39,927 bases of DNA. Origin: Nocardia veterana NBRC 100344 (GTDB lineage: Bacteria > Actinomycetota > Actinomycetes > Mycobacteriales > Mycobacteriaceae). The stretch spans positions 1 to 39,927 of the forward strand of contig NZ_BAGM01000030.1 in the NCBI RefSeq assembly GCF_000308855.1, given 5' to 3'. Below, in pieces: positions 7,880 through 15,956 of the stretch. The notes under the pieces are model-generated. The model was not told the DNA's origin. It searched no databases and worked only from the letters and a program-made list of their open reading frames with translations. Numbering within the stretch: position 1 is the stretch's first letter; each line of letters opens with the position of its first letter. Made by a program: the position numbers and the translations under genes.

Positions 7880-8368
7880 TCAGCTGTAGAGCCGGTCGAT
7901 GAATGCGCGCAGGTTGGTGCGCACCCGTTCGGCCTTCTCTTCGTCGGTCAGATCCTCGCGGTAGCGGTTGCCCAGCGCCGGGCGCTTCTTGTTGCGGGCG
8001 TACAGCGAGCAGGCCAGGTCGGTGCACATGTAGATGCCGATCGAGTTACCGCGTCGACCGGAGTCGCCGACCTTGTGGGCGGTGAGCAGGGATACGCCGC
8101 TCCCGGTATGGGTGGTCAGGCAGATCGAGCACAGCTGGGCTCGCCCCGATCCGCCGGTCTCGTAGCGCAACGCCACCCCGACCAGGCGGTCGTCCAACGG
8201 CGCCACCAGGTAGGCCCGGCCCGGCATCGACCGGTCGTTCCAGCCGAAGAAGTCCAGGTCGTCCCACGGCTGCGCCGCGAGATCCCGCGGGACGGGCATG
8301 CGCTTGGCATCCCCCTTGGAACAGTTCACGAACGACGAGCGAATCTCGCGTTCGCTCAATGGTTGCAT
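7880..8368 (-). CDS. FBP-domain protein (FusB-like, elongation factor G-binding zinc protein)
   Basis: The 162-residue protein reads as an FBP-domain (treble-clef zinc finger) protein of the FusB/FusC class. The N-terminus (LSEREIRSSFVNCSKGDAKRMPVP) and LDFFGWNDRSMPGRAYLV are characteristic. The zinc ligands are CSIC (C-x2-C) and CTDLAC (C-x4-C). FusB proteins bind EF-G and help it leave the ribosome, giving fusidic-acid protection in staphylococci. Chromosomal actinobacterial relatives are common, and their natural role is not established. The ATG at 8368 follows AAGGGAG. It lies 95 nt downstream of a TetR gene on the same strand and may be cotranscribed with it, beside a drug-type exporter. 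Confidence 0.82.
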   Translation of the reverse strand: MQPLSEREIRSSFVNCSKGDAKRMPVPRDLAAQPWDDLDFFGWNDRSMPGRAYLVAPLDDRLVGVALRYETGGSGRAQLCSICLTTHTGSGVSLLTAHKVGDSGRRGNSIGIYMCTDLACSLYARNKKRPALGNRYREDLTDEEKAERVRTNLRAFIDRLYS

Positions 8369-8463
8369 CGGTATCGCACTCCCTTCCGAATGGATGAACG
8401 GAAAACGGAGCGAGGCTACGGGGGTGGGCGGTGGCGGGCAATCGAATATCGGGCCCGCAGCGC

Positions 8464-9057
8464 TCAGCCGGTGGTGCGCAGTCCGGCGAGCGTGACCGCG
8501 ATCAGGCGTTCCGCGGCATCGGGTGAGGTTTCGCACGCGACGCCGATGCCGTGACCCAGGCGCAGCAGATCCCGGGGCTCGAGCTCGGGTCGAATCAGCC
8601 CGGCCTCCTGGGCCGGTCGCAGGATCGAGGTCGCCGCGTCGGTGATCAGATCCGAACACAGCATGAACGTCGGCGAGCCGCGGTCGATGGCGGCCTTCAG
8701 GGTCACCGCCAGGCTGCGCTTGTCCATCACGAACTTCACCTGTTCGCGGAACCACTGTTCCAACGCGTCGAGGGGGGAGAGTGTGGCGGTGAGCTCCGCG
8801 GCCAGTTCGGCCAGCGCCTCGATGCTGGACCGGTAGACCGCCTCGATCAGGGCATCGCGATTGGGGAAATGGCGGTACAGGGTGCCGGGGCCGACCGAGG
8901 CTCGCCGAGCCACCTCGTCCAGGGGCGCTTCCGGACCGTATTCGGCGAATGCCTCCCGCGCGCATTCGAGAATGCGCTCGTAGTTGCGGCGGGCATCGGC
9001 GCGCATCGGCCGCGGTGCCGCCGCGCGCCCGGACCCCTGTGTCGACGGTGCGCTCAC
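8464..9057 (-). CDS. TetR-family regulator of the adjacent MFS exporter
   Basis: The 197-residue protein has an N-terminal TetR DNA-binding domain at about residues 19-70 (MRADARRNYERILECAREAFAEYGPEAPLDEVARRASVGPGTLYRHFPNRDALIEAVY). A helical ligand-binding C-terminal half follows. It is divergent from the MFS exporter gene. The 125-bp gap holds three similar inverted repeats (9072-9158), so it very probably represses both the exporter and itself. The FBP-domain gene lies downstream on the same strand. The ligand is likely an exported compound and cannot be named. Confidence 0.9.
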   Translation of the reverse strand: MSAPSTQGSGRAAAPRPMRADARRNYERILECAREAFAEYGPEAPLDEVARRASVGPGTLYRHFPNRDALIEAVYRSSIEALAELAAELTATLSPLDALEQWFREQVKFVMDKRSLAVTLKAAIDRGSPTFMLCSDLITDAATSILRPAQEAGLIRPELEPRDLLRLGHGIGVACETSPDAAERLIAVTLAGLRTTG

Positions 9058-9071
9058 GATTCCTCCAGTGG

Positions 9072-9158
9072 AAACGGATGAACTCTCCGCTTAGTCTTGC
9101 GTAACCGGAGAACTTCTCCATATGCTAGCTCCATTGGAAACGGAGACTCTCTCCGTTT
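9072..9158. promoter_or_regulatory. Three spaced operators in the TetR/MFS divergent promoter
   Basis: Three related inverted repeats are spaced 30 to 36 bp apart. The best is AAACGGAG-N5-CTCCGTTT at 9138-9158 with perfect 8-bp arms. AAACGGAT-N5-CTCCGCTT lies at 9072-9092, and a degenerate GGAG-N5-CTCC core at 9107-9119. All keep the same 5-nt spacer, and GGA(G/T)-N5-CTCC is common to the three. Near-helical spacing would put dimers on similar DNA faces. The natural candidate protein is the TetR encoded at 8464-9057. Confidence 0.72.
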
Positions 9159-9182
9159 AGTTCCGCATCCGATGGAGTCCTC

Positions 9183-10610
9183 GTGACAACCTCCACTCTT
9201 TCCTCGTCTTCGCAGGTCGGCGCCCCACCCGGCAGACTTCGCTCCGGCCTCGTGCTCACCACCCTGCTGACCTGCCAGCTGATGATCGTGCTCGACATCA
9301 CGGTGATGAACGTGGCCCTGCCGCGCATCCGGACCGACCTGCACTTCAGCTCGACCGGCCTGTCCTGGGTGATGAACGCCTACACTCTGGTCTTCGGCGG
9401 GCTGCTGCTGCTCGGCGGCCGGGCCGGCGATCTGTTCGGCCGCCGCCGGATGTTCGTGCTCGGGACGATGCTGTTCACCGCGGCCTCGCTCGCGGGTGGC
9501 CTGGCCCCCTCGGCGGCCTGGCTGATCACCGCCCGCATCGTCCAGGGCTTGGGCGGCGCACTGGCCGGGCCCAATACCTTGGCCCTGCTGACCACCACAT
9601 TCGCCGATCCGAAACGGCGGATGCGGGTGCTGGCCCTCTTCTCGGGGATGTCCAGCGCGGGCTTCGCGATCGGCCTGATCCTGGGCGGACTACTCACGCA
9701 GTGGCTGAGTTGGCGATCGGTGCTGTTCATCAACGTCCCGTTCGGGCTGGCCGTGGCCGTGCTCGCCGCGCGGTACCTGCCCGATGCCCCGCGGCGGCGG
9801 GCGCGGCTCGACCTGCCCGGCGCGATAACGGCGACCGGCGCGGTGGCCGCGCTCGTCTACGGTTTCATCAGTGCCGCGGCCGACGGTTGGGGCGGGACGG
9901 CGACCGACGTGTCGCTCACCGTCGGGGTGGTCGCCCTGGTGGCGTTCCTGATGATCGAACGCCGGGCCGAGCAACCCCTGCTGCCGCTGCATCTGTTCGC
10001 CGACCGCAACCGCGCCGCCGCCTACGCGAATATGTTCCTCGGGCCGATGGCCGGTACCTCGATGTTCTTCTTCCTGACTCAGTACCTGCAGGAAGTGCGG
10101 GGGATGAGCGCGCTTGCAACGGGTTTCGCCTTCCTGCCGACGGCGGTGCTGATGTTCACGATGATCCGGCTGATTCCCCGTCTGCTGCCGCGGCTCGGAC
10201 CCAAGCCGGTCACTCTGGTGGGCACGCTCGCCATGATCGCCGGGCTGGCCCTGCTGGCTCTGCTCGACACCGATACCGGGTATTTCCCGCAGCTCGCCGT
10301 CGCCATGGTGTTGATGGGATGCGGTATCGGCCTGGCCTTTTCACCGCTCAACGTGATCATCATGGCCAATGTGGCGCCCGAGGACGCCGGGGCCGCGGGC
10401 GGCGCGCTGCAGACATTGCAGCAGACCGGTGCGGCGCTCGGGCTGGCCGTGCTGGTCACGGTCTTCGGGACCGCGGTCCGGTCGGCCGCCGGGTCGGCGA
10501 CCCAGATTCTCGTCACCGGAATCACCGCCGCCTTCGCCGCCGCGGTCGGCATCGCGGTGCTGAGTTTCCTTGTCGCATCGACCTTCCGGAGCGTGCGCCC
10601 GGCGCGCTGA
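9183..10610 (+). CDS. MFS drug exporter, DHA2 (14-TM, EmrB/QacA) family
   Basis: The 475-residue membrane protein matches the proton-driven DHA2 exporter family. Landmarks are the first helix ending in VLDITVMNVALPRI (the D1-type motif of 14-TM exporters), motif A (GGRAGDLFGRRRMF) after helix 2, GLGGALAGPNTLALL, and GLILGGLLTQWLSWRSVLFINVPFG covering the antiporter-type region. Fourteen hydrophobic segments are expected across the length. It should move hydrophobic or cationic compounds outward. The GTG at 9183 sits 24 nt after the last operator. The divergent TetR probably controls it. Substrate is unknown; EmrB/QacA-like proteins often export antibiotics or dyes. Confidence 0.92.
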   Translation: MTTSTLSSSSQVGAPPGRLRSGLVLTTLLTCQLMIVLDITVMNVALPRIRTDLHFSSTGLSWVMNAYTLVFGGLLLLGGRAGDLFGRRRMFVLGTMLFTAASLAGGLAPSAAWLITARIVQGLGGALAGPNTLALLTTTFADPKRRMRVLALFSGMSSAGFAIGLILGGLLTQWLSWRSVLFINVPFGLAVAVLAARYLPDAPRRRARLDLPGAITATGAVAALVYGFISAAADGWGGTATDVSLTVGVVALVAFLMIERRAEQPLLPLHLFADRNRAAAYANMFLGPMAGTSMFFFLTQYLQEVRGMSALATGFAFLPTAVLMFTMIRLIPRLLPRLGPKPVTLVGTLAMIAGLALLALLDTDTGYFPQLAVAMVLMGCGIGLAFSPLNVIIMANVAPEDAGAAGGALQTLQQTGAALGLAVLVTVFGTAVRSAAGSATQILVTGITAAFAAAVGIAVLSFLVASTFRSVRPAR

Positions 10611-10624
10611 GCAGCTCGCGCCAT

Positions 10625-10655
10625 CGGCGGCCCTCGGACGACCCGGGGGCCGCCG
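10625..10655 (+). terminator. Terminator hairpin after the MFS exporter
   Basis: A long GC-rich stem begins 15 nt after the exporter stop codon: CGGCGGCCC at 10625-10633 pairs with GGGCCGCCG at 10647-10655, and the stem continues inward by T:G and CGG/CCG pairs. It probably ends the exporter transcript. Confidence 0.6.
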
Positions 10656-10773
10656 CTCGTTCGCAAGATCAACTCCGGGCAATCCGGACGATTCGAAAGA
10701 ACTTGCCACACAGCGGGTTCAGGCCTGTTTCACTCTCAGGAAGCTCTATGCCCGGCGTGCGAGACTCGTCGCG

Positions 10774-11712
10774 ATGCTCACCTATCTTGAAGCGACGGTC
10801 ATCGGGGCGGTGCAGGGTTTCACCGAGCTGTTCCCGGTCTCGAGCCTCGGACATTCGGTGCTGGTGGCGGCGTGGCTGGGTGGCCGGTGGGCGACGCTTA
10901 CCGGGCGTGGCGGAAATGATTCCGCCGCAACGTATCTGGCCTTCGTCGTGGCATTGCATGTGGCCACGGCGGTCGCGCTGCTGATCCACTACCGGCGGGA
11001 CTGGTACACGATCGTGGGCGGGTTCGTGGACCTGCTGCGGACCCGGCGGCTCGATACCGTGCCGCAGCGGCTGGCCTGGCTGATCGGGATAGGTACCGTG
11101 CCGGTCGCGATTCTCGGTCTGCTGCTCGAACATCCGCTGCACGACCTGTTCGCCGCACCCCTGTGTGCCGCGGCGTTTCTCACCTTCAACGGCATCGTGC
11201 TCCTCGTCGGAGAGGGGCTGCGCCGCCGCAACGAACCCACCCTCGCGGAGTACGGCCGCCGCTTCGCCCTCCACCGGGCTTACGACCGAAACGGAGCCAC
11301 CGCAACGCTTTCCCCACCTCGCGTCGACCGCCGCCTGGCCGCGCTCGACGCCCGCGACGCACTCGGCATCGGCCTGGCCCAGGCCGGCGCTCTCGTCACC
11401 GGCTTCAGCCGCGCGGGCCTGACCATGGTCGGTGGACTCTGGCGCGGTCTGGAGCACGAGCACGCGGCCAAATTCGCCTTCCTCCTCGCCACCCCCGCCA
11501 TCTTCGGCGCCGGTCTCGTCGACCTCCCCGACCTGGCCACTCCGCGCGCCGAGGTGATCTGGGGACCGATCATCGTCGGAGCCTGCGTCTCCGGCCTGAC
11601 GTCCTGGCTCGCCGTCCGCTACCTCGAACGCCACTTCCGGACGCGGACATTGCTCCCGTTCGCAGCCTATTGCGTGATCGTGGGGGTCGTGTCGATGCTG
11701 CGCTTCGGGTGA
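10774..11712 (+). CDS. UppP/BacA-like undecaprenyl-diphosphatase
   Basis: The 312-residue polytopic membrane protein belongs to the BacA/UppP family, which dephosphorylates C55 (or decaprenyl) pyrophosphate to recycle the lipid carrier of wall synthesis. The first signature is clear near residue 6 (EATVIGAVQGFTELFPVSSLGHS). The second signature (usually PGxSRSGxT) is present as TGFSRAGLTMVGGLWRGLE, so the Pro and the second Ser are changed. FAFLLATPAIFGAG follows as expected. The ATG at 10774 begins directly at the first conserved helix. The length exceeds classical UppP (about 270) through a loop near residues 35-45 and an Arg-rich cytosolic segment near 150-185. A divergent paralogue is more likely than the main housekeeping enzyme; a role in bacitracin tolerance is possible. 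Confidence 0.8.
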   Translation: MLTYLEATVIGAVQGFTELFPVSSLGHSVLVAAWLGGRWATLTGRGGNDSAATYLAFVVALHVATAVALLIHYRRDWYTIVGGFVDLLRTRRLDTVPQRLAWLIGIGTVPVAILGLLLEHPLHDLFAAPLCAAAFLTFNGIVLLVGEGLRRRNEPTLAEYGRRFALHRAYDRNGATATLSPPRVDRRLAALDARDALGIGLAQAGALVTGFSRAGLTMVGGLWRGLEHEHAAKFAFLLATPAIFGAGLVDLPDLATPRAEVIWGPIIVGACVSGLTSWLAVRYLERHFRTRTLLPFAAYCVIVGVVSMLRFG

Positions 11713-11930
11713 GCGGACCGCTTCCGTCGTTGCTCGTGCGCCGGTGCGCGGCACCGCTCGAGCTGCGTGTCGGTGCGCTGCAACCGACCCCGCGACGAAC
11801 TGAAATTGGACCTATGACCAGCGGTTTTATCGCTACTCGATCGACGTTTCGTGTTTCGTGGCCGCGGGTGTGTGGTAGCCGATCAGTGGGTCGGGAGCAG
11901 AAGGAATCCATTTCGAAGGAGATGAGGACG

Positions 11931-12023
11931 ATGGGTTCATTCGGACTCGATACGAGTGTCGCGTTCACCGCCGCCGTGCGCTGGATCGAGCTGATGTTCG
12001 GTATCGACCTCGGCGTCCATTGA
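11931..12023 (+). CDS. Candidate 30-residue small protein
   Basis: A short ORF preceded by AAGGAG (11916-11921) at 9-nt spacing encodes 30 residues. The peptide is amphipathic or weakly hydrophobic (AFTAAVRWIELMFGIDLG in the middle) with no basic N-terminus, so it could be membrane-associated or a leader peptide. In-frame upstream ATGs exist at 11922 and 11814, but sequence ahead of 11931 does not look protein-like. It ends 51 nt before a strong terminator stem (12075-12118). The local region is less GC-biased than its neighbours. I do not recognise the peptide; translation is an inference from the Shine-Dalgarno and the terminator. Confidence 0.4.
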   Translation: MGSFGLDTSVAFTAAVRWIELMFGIDLGVH

Positions 12024-12074
12024 CGACGGACCGTGACTGATGCCGACCATCGGTGCCGCGCACCGGCACGAGTC

Positions 12075-12118
12075 GATAAAGGCCCCCGACCGGGGATTAC
12101 CGGACGGGGGCCTTTATC
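12075..12118. terminator. Strong bidirectional intrinsic terminator
   Basis: A perfect 14-bp stem (GATAAAGGCCCCCG at 12075-12088, CGGGGGCCTTTATC at 12105-12118) surrounds a 16-nt loop. It has an A-rich side and a T-rich side, so it can end transcription from the left (small ORF) and from the right (tRNA-Arg, minus strand). Confidence 0.85.
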
Positions 12119-12123
12119 GTGCG

Positions 12124-12196
12124 TGCCCTCGGCAGGATTCGAACCTGCGGCCTTCTGCTCCGGAGGCAGACGCTCTATCCCCTGAGCTACGAGGGC
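12124..12196 (-). tRNA. tRNA-Arg (anticodon CCG)
   Basis: The reverse strand folds into a full cloverleaf: acceptor GCCCTCG with CGAGGGC, D-arm GCTC/GAGC, anticodon stem TCTGC/GCAGA with loop CTCCGGA (anticodon CCG, reading CGG), and T-arm GCAGG-TTCGAAT-CCTGC. The discriminator base is A, and CCA is not encoded. Length is 73 nt. CGG is a common Arg codon in this GC-rich genome. It is followed on its own strand by the terminator at 12075-12118 and lies about 570 nt from argS. Confidence 0.97.
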
Positions 12197-12317
12197 GGGG
12201 ATTGGACCCGGTCGACACCAGTATGCACGTCGTCCGATCGGGCGGGGAAAGCGTATCGCATCCCGCGGCGTGCGCCAAAAGACCGGCCCGAGCAGGGATT
12301 CAGTGGTGGTGGGGCGG

Positions 12318-12626
12318 CTAGCTCGCGGGCATCGGGGCGCCGGGCATGCCGGGTATCGCCGGGATGCCGGGGATACCGGCGGGCAACTCGTCCATCTGGC
12401 CGGTGGGCGGCACCGCCTTCTCCTTGTCGGAGTGGTCGCGGAACTTCGGGACGAAATAGACGACCAGGGTGACGACCAGGCCGGCGATCACCACGACCGC
12501 GCCGAGGAGGGCCCAGGGAACACGCCGGTGCTTCGGCGGGTTGGAACTGCCGTTGTAGGCCCCGCCGGGGGCGGATTTGGCGGCGGCACGAATCGCCTTG
12601 GCTGATTTCGCGCTGGTGTTCGGCAT
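12318..12626 (-). CDS. Small single-pass membrane protein with PGM-rich tail
   Basis: The product has 102 residues. The N-terminal third is basic (KSAKAIRAAAKSAPGG, PPKHRRVPW) and probably cytosolic. One strong transmembrane helix follows (ALLGAVVVIAGLVVTLVVYFV), then about 40 residues outside that end in an IPGIPAIPGMPGAPMP repeat-like tail. The ATG at 12626 is preceded by AGAGAG; upstream sequence of the longer reading frame does not look coding. It is divergent from argS and runs toward the tRNA gene. I do not recognise a family beyond small actinobacterial membrane proteins. Confidence 0.68.
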   Translation of the reverse strand: MPNTSAKSAKAIRAAAKSAPGGAYNGSSNPPKHRRVPWALLGAVVVIAGLVVTLVVYFVPKFRDHSDKEKAVPPTGQMDELPAGIPGIPAIPGMPGAPMPAS

Positions 12627-12752
12627 CGGTGGGCGCTCTCTTCGGGTGCGTCGGTGGTTCTCGCGGTGTCGGAAGGACGGCCGGGGCCGCCGGTGCCGGA
12701 TGCCGGGTGCGCCGACCAGGTGCCCGCTGACGGCGCACACCCGCTCGGACCA

Positions 12753-12767
12753 TAGGATAGAGACTCG
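12753..12767 (+). promoter_or_regulatory. Likely leaderless promoter of argS
   Basis: TAGGAT at 12753-12758 is a good actinobacterial -10 element (TAnnnT) and ends 8 nt before the GTG start at 12767. Transcription would begin at or next to the start codon, giving a leaderless mRNA. No Shine-Dalgarno is visible. A matching -35 hexamer is not obvious. Confidence 0.55.
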
Positions 12768-14425
12768 TGACTCCAGCTGACCTTGCAGATCTCCTTCGTG
12801 CGACCGCGGCGAAGGTGCTCGTCGAACGTGGATCCGACCCGGCGGTCCTGCCCGACGAGGTCAAGGTGGAGCGTCCCCGTAATCCGGAACACGGAGACTA
12901 TGCCACGAATGTGGCCATGCAGGTGGGCAAGAAGGCCGGAATGAATCCGCGCGAACTGGCCGGTCTGCTGGCCGAGGCGCTGGCCGCCACCGACGGGATC
13001 GAATCCGCCGATGTGGCGGGTCCGGGGTTCCTCAACATCCGGCTCGCGGCGGCCGCGCAGGGCGCCATCGTCGAACAGATCCGCGCGGCGGGCGCCGCCT
13101 ACGGCACGGCGCGGACGCTCGCGGGCACCAAGATCAATCTCGAGTTCGTCTCCGCCAACCCGACCGGCCCCGTACATCTCGGTGGTACGCGCTGGGCCTC
13201 GGTCGGGGATGCGCTGGGGCGCATCCTGGCCGCGCAGGGCGCCGATGTCACCCGGGAGTACTACTTCAACGATCACGGCGCGCAGATCGACCGGTTCGCC
13301 GAATCGCTGGTCGCCGCCGCCACCGGGGCGCCGACGCCGGAGAACGGCTACGCCGGCGCCTACATCTCCGAGATCGCGGAGAAGATCACCGCCGCACATC
13401 CGGACGCGGTGAATCTGCCCGACGACCAGCGCCACGAACTGTTCCGGCGGGAGGGCGTCGAGCTGATGTTCGCCCACATCAAGCAGACGCTGCACGATTT
13501 CGGCACCGACTTCGACGTGTACTTCAACGAGAGCTCGCTGTTCGCCTCCGGCGCCGTCGAGAAGGCGCTGGAGCAGCTGAAGGCCTCGGGCAACCTGTAC
13601 GAGAAAGACGGCGCCTGGTGGATCGCCAGCACCGAATACGGTGACGACAAGGATCGGGTCGTCATCAAGAGCGACGGCAAGTCCGCCTACATCGGCGGCG
13701 ATATCGCCTACTTCCAGAACAAGCGCGCCCGCGGCTTCGACCTGTGCATCTACATGCTCGGCGCCGACCACCACGGCTACATCGGCCGCTTGAAGGCCGC
13801 GGCGGCCGCCTTCGGCGACGACCCGAACACCGTCGAGGTGCTGATCGGCCAGATGGTGAACCTGGTGCGCGACGGGGTCGCCGTGCGGATGAGCAAGCGG
13901 GCCGGCACCGTGGTCACGCTCGACGACCTGGTCGAGGCGATCGGCGTCGACGCCGCCCGCTACGTGCTGGTGCGCAGTTCGGTCAACTCCAGCATCGATA
14001 TCGATCTGGATCTGTGGACCAAACAGAGCAGCGAGAATCCGGTGTACTACGTGCAGTACGCGCACGCGCGGACCTGCGCGGTCGGCCGCAATGCCGCGGA
14101 GTTCGAATTCGCCGGTGTGACACCGGATCTGGGCCTGCTGACCGCCGACGAGGAGGGTGAGCTGATCCGCACCCTCGGTGAGTTCCCGGCCGTGGTGGCC
14201 AGCGCCGCGTCGCTGCGCGAACCCCACCGGGTGGCCCGCTACCTGGAGGAGCTGGCGGGCGCGTACCACCGCTTCCAGACCAACAAGACGCTGCGGATCC
14301 TGCCGCAGAACGACGATCCGGTGGTGCCGGTCAATGCCGCCCGACTGCAACTGGTCGACGCCACCCGCCAGGTGCTGTCCAACGGCCTGGCCCTGCTGGG
14401 CGTATCCGCCCCGGAGCGCATGTGA
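12767..14425 (+). CDS. argS: Arginyl-tRNA synthetase
   Basis: The class I synthetase (552 residues) joins arginine to tRNA-Arg in the cytoplasm. The N-terminal Add-1-like domain includes [23 protein letters not shown]. The HIGH-type signature is [15 protein letters not shown] near residue 130 (variant HLGG). The Rossmann domain continues with [17 protein letters not shown], and [17 protein letters not shown] carries the KMSKS-like loop (MSKRAG). The C-terminal helical anticodon-binding domain ([10 protein letters not shown] to the end) finishes with the expected short M. It heads the conserved argS-lysA-hom-thrC-thrB cluster and lies beside a tRNA-Arg gene. Confidence 0.97.
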   Translation: MTPADLADLLRATAAKVLVERGSDPAVLPDEVKVERPRNPEHGDYATNVAMQVGKKAGMNPRELAGLLAEALAATDGIESADVAGPGFLNIRLAAAAQGAIVEQIRAAGAAYGTARTLAGTKINLEFVSANPTGPVHLGGTRWASVGDALGRILAAQGADVTREYYFNDHGAQIDRFAESLVAAATGAPTPENGYAGAYISEIAEKITAAHPDAVNLPDDQRHELFRREGVELMFAHIKQTLHDFGTDFDVYFNESSLFASGAVEKALEQLKASGNLYEKDGAWWIASTEYGDDKDRVVIKSDGKSAYIGGDIAYFQNKRARGFDLCIYMLGADHHGYIGRLKAAAAAFGDDPNTVEVLIGQMVNLVRDGVAVRMSKRAGTVVTLDDLVEAIGVDAARYVLVRSSVNSSIDIDLDLWTKQSSENPVYYVQYAHARTCAVGRNAAEFEFAGVTPDLGLLTADEEGELIRTLGEFPAVVASAASLREPHRVARYLEELAGAYHRFQTNKTLRILPQNDDPVVPVNAARLQLVDATRQVLSNGLALLGVSAPERM

Positions 14426-14455
14426 CCCGCGTCGGTGCCCGTGAAACGGTGTGCG

Positions 14456-14481
14456 GCCGGGCCGGTTCCGACCGGCCCGGC
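14456..14481. terminator. Perfect 11-bp hairpin between argS and lysA
   Basis: GCCGGGCCGGT (14456-14466) and ACCGGCCCGGC (14471-14481) form a perfect stem with a 4-nt loop, 30 nt after the argS stop and 44 nt before the lysA start. It could be a partial terminator, a transcript-stabilising end or an attenuator separating argS from the lysine/threonine genes. No T-run follows. Confidence 0.55.
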
Positions 14482-14525
14482 GACGGACGCCGCGGGCCCG
14501 GCGATCGTGTGAGGAAGGAATTATT

Positions 14526-15956
14526 GTGAGTGCGCATCCGGCGGGACCTCGGCACGCCGAGATCCCCCATGCTCCCAACCTACCGGAGCGGCCCGCGGTC
14601 CCCCGCGAGATGATCGACCTGCCCGAGAAGGTCTGGCCGCGCAACGCCTCGCGCGACGCCGACGGGGTGGTGCGGCTGGCCGGAGTGCCGGTGACGCAGC
14701 TGGCCGCCGAATTCGGTACCCCGCTGTTCGTGGTCGACGAGGACGATTTCCGGTCCCGGTGCCGCGATATGGTCCGGGCCTTCGGTCCCGGCGCGCGGGT
14801 CCACTACGCCTCCAAGGCATTTCTGTGCGGGGAGATCGCGCGGTGGGTGCGCGACGAGGGCCTGCACCTGGACGTCTGTTCCGGCGGCGAACTGGCGGTC
14901 GCGCTGCACGGGGGCTTCCCCGCCGAGCGAATCGCGTTGCACGGCAACAACAAATCGGTCGCCGAACTGGAGCAGGCGGTGGCGGCCGGCGTCGGCCACG
15001 TCGTCGTCGACTCGCTGATCGAGATCGAACGCCTCGAGGCGGTGGCGGCCCGCGCCGGAGTTGTGCAGGACGTCCTGGTCCGGGTCACCGTCGGCGTGGA
15101 AGCCCATACCCACGAATACATTTCGACGGCGCACGAGGATCAGAAGTTCGGCTTCTCGATCGCCGGCGGGGATGCGATGCAGGCGTTGGCCCGGGTCTTC
15201 GAGGCGCAGAACCTGCGCCTGGTCGGCCTGCACAGCCACATCGGCTCGCAGATCTTCGATATCGACGGTTTCGAGATCTCGGCCCGCCGCATGCTGCGGT
15301 TGCTGCGCGATGCCATCGAGAAGTTCGGCGTGGAGCGCACCGAGCAGATCGCGATCCTGGACCTCGGTGGCGGACTGGGTATTTCGTATCTGCCCAGCGA
15401 CGACCCGCCGCCGCTGGACGAATTCGCGGCGAAGGTCCGGGACCTGGTCGAGGCGGAGGCGGGTCAGATCGGGCTGCCCACGCCGACCATCGCCGTCGAA
15501 CCGGGCCGCGCGATCGCGGGTCCGGGCACGGTCACGGTCTACGAGGTCGGTACCACCAAGGACGTCTCCCTCGACGCCGGCGCCCAGCGCCGCTACGTGA
15601 GCGTCGACGGCGGGATGAGCGACAACATCCGGCCCGCGCTGTATCAGGCCGACTACGACTGTCGGTTGGTCTCCCGGTCCAGCGCGGCCGCCCCGGTGGT
15701 CGCGCGAGTGGTCGGAAAGCACTGCGAGAGTGGCGATATCGTCATCCGCGACACCTGGATGCCGGCCGATGTAGGCCCGGGCGATCTGGTTGCGGTCGCG
15801 GCCACGGGCGCGTACTGCTATTCGATGGCCAGCCGATACAACATGCTGACCCGCCCGGCCGTCGTCGCGGTCCGGGACGGGCAGGCCCGGTTGCTGCTGC
15901 GCCGGGAGACGGTGGCCGATCTGATGAGCCTGGAAGCGACGGAGGTGCACTCATGA
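14526..15956 (+). CDS. lysA: Diaminopimelate decarboxylase
   Basis: LysA (476 residues) removes CO2 from meso-diaminopimelate to make L-lysine, using pyridoxal phosphate. It is a fold-type III decarboxylase. The PLP lysine lies in VHYASKAFL (K97), the phosphate and ligand regions in [16 protein letters not shown] and [13 protein letters not shown], and the dimer active-site segment near the C-terminus in [14 protein letters not shown]. The GTG at 14526 is preceded by AGGAAGGA at good spacing. The gene overlaps hom by the tetranucleotide ATGA, so translation is coupled. The N-terminus is about 50 residues longer than the shortest LysA proteins, as in mycobacteria. Confidence 0.96.
   Translation: MSAHPAGPRHAEIPHAPNLPERPAVPREMIDLPEKVWPRNASRDADGVVRLAGVPVTQLAAEFGTPLFVVDEDDFRSRCRDMVRAFGPGARVHYASKAFLCGEIARWVRDEGLHLDVCSGGELAVALHGGFPAERIALHGNNKSVAELEQAVAAGVGHVVVDSLIEIERLEAVAARAGVVQDVLVRVTVGVEAHTHEYISTAHEDQKFGFSIAGGDAMQALARVFEAQNLRLVGLHSHIGSQIFDIDGFEISARRMLRLLRDAIEKFGVERTEQIAILDLGGGLGISYLPSDDPPPLDEFAAKVRDLVEAEAGQIGLPTPTIAVEPGRAIAGPGTVTVYEVGTTKDVSLDAGAQRRYVSVDGGMSDNIRPALYQADYDCRLVSRSSAAAPVVARVVGKHCESGDIVIRDTWMPADVGPGDLVAVAATGAYCYSMASRYNMLTRPAVVAVRDGQARLLLRRETVADLMSLEATEVHS

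Noticed and set aside
11814..12023. Longer 69-residue version of the small ORF starting at ATG 11814
   Set aside because: Residues before 11931 are Ser/Arg/Lys-rich and not protein-like, and no ribosome site precedes 11814.
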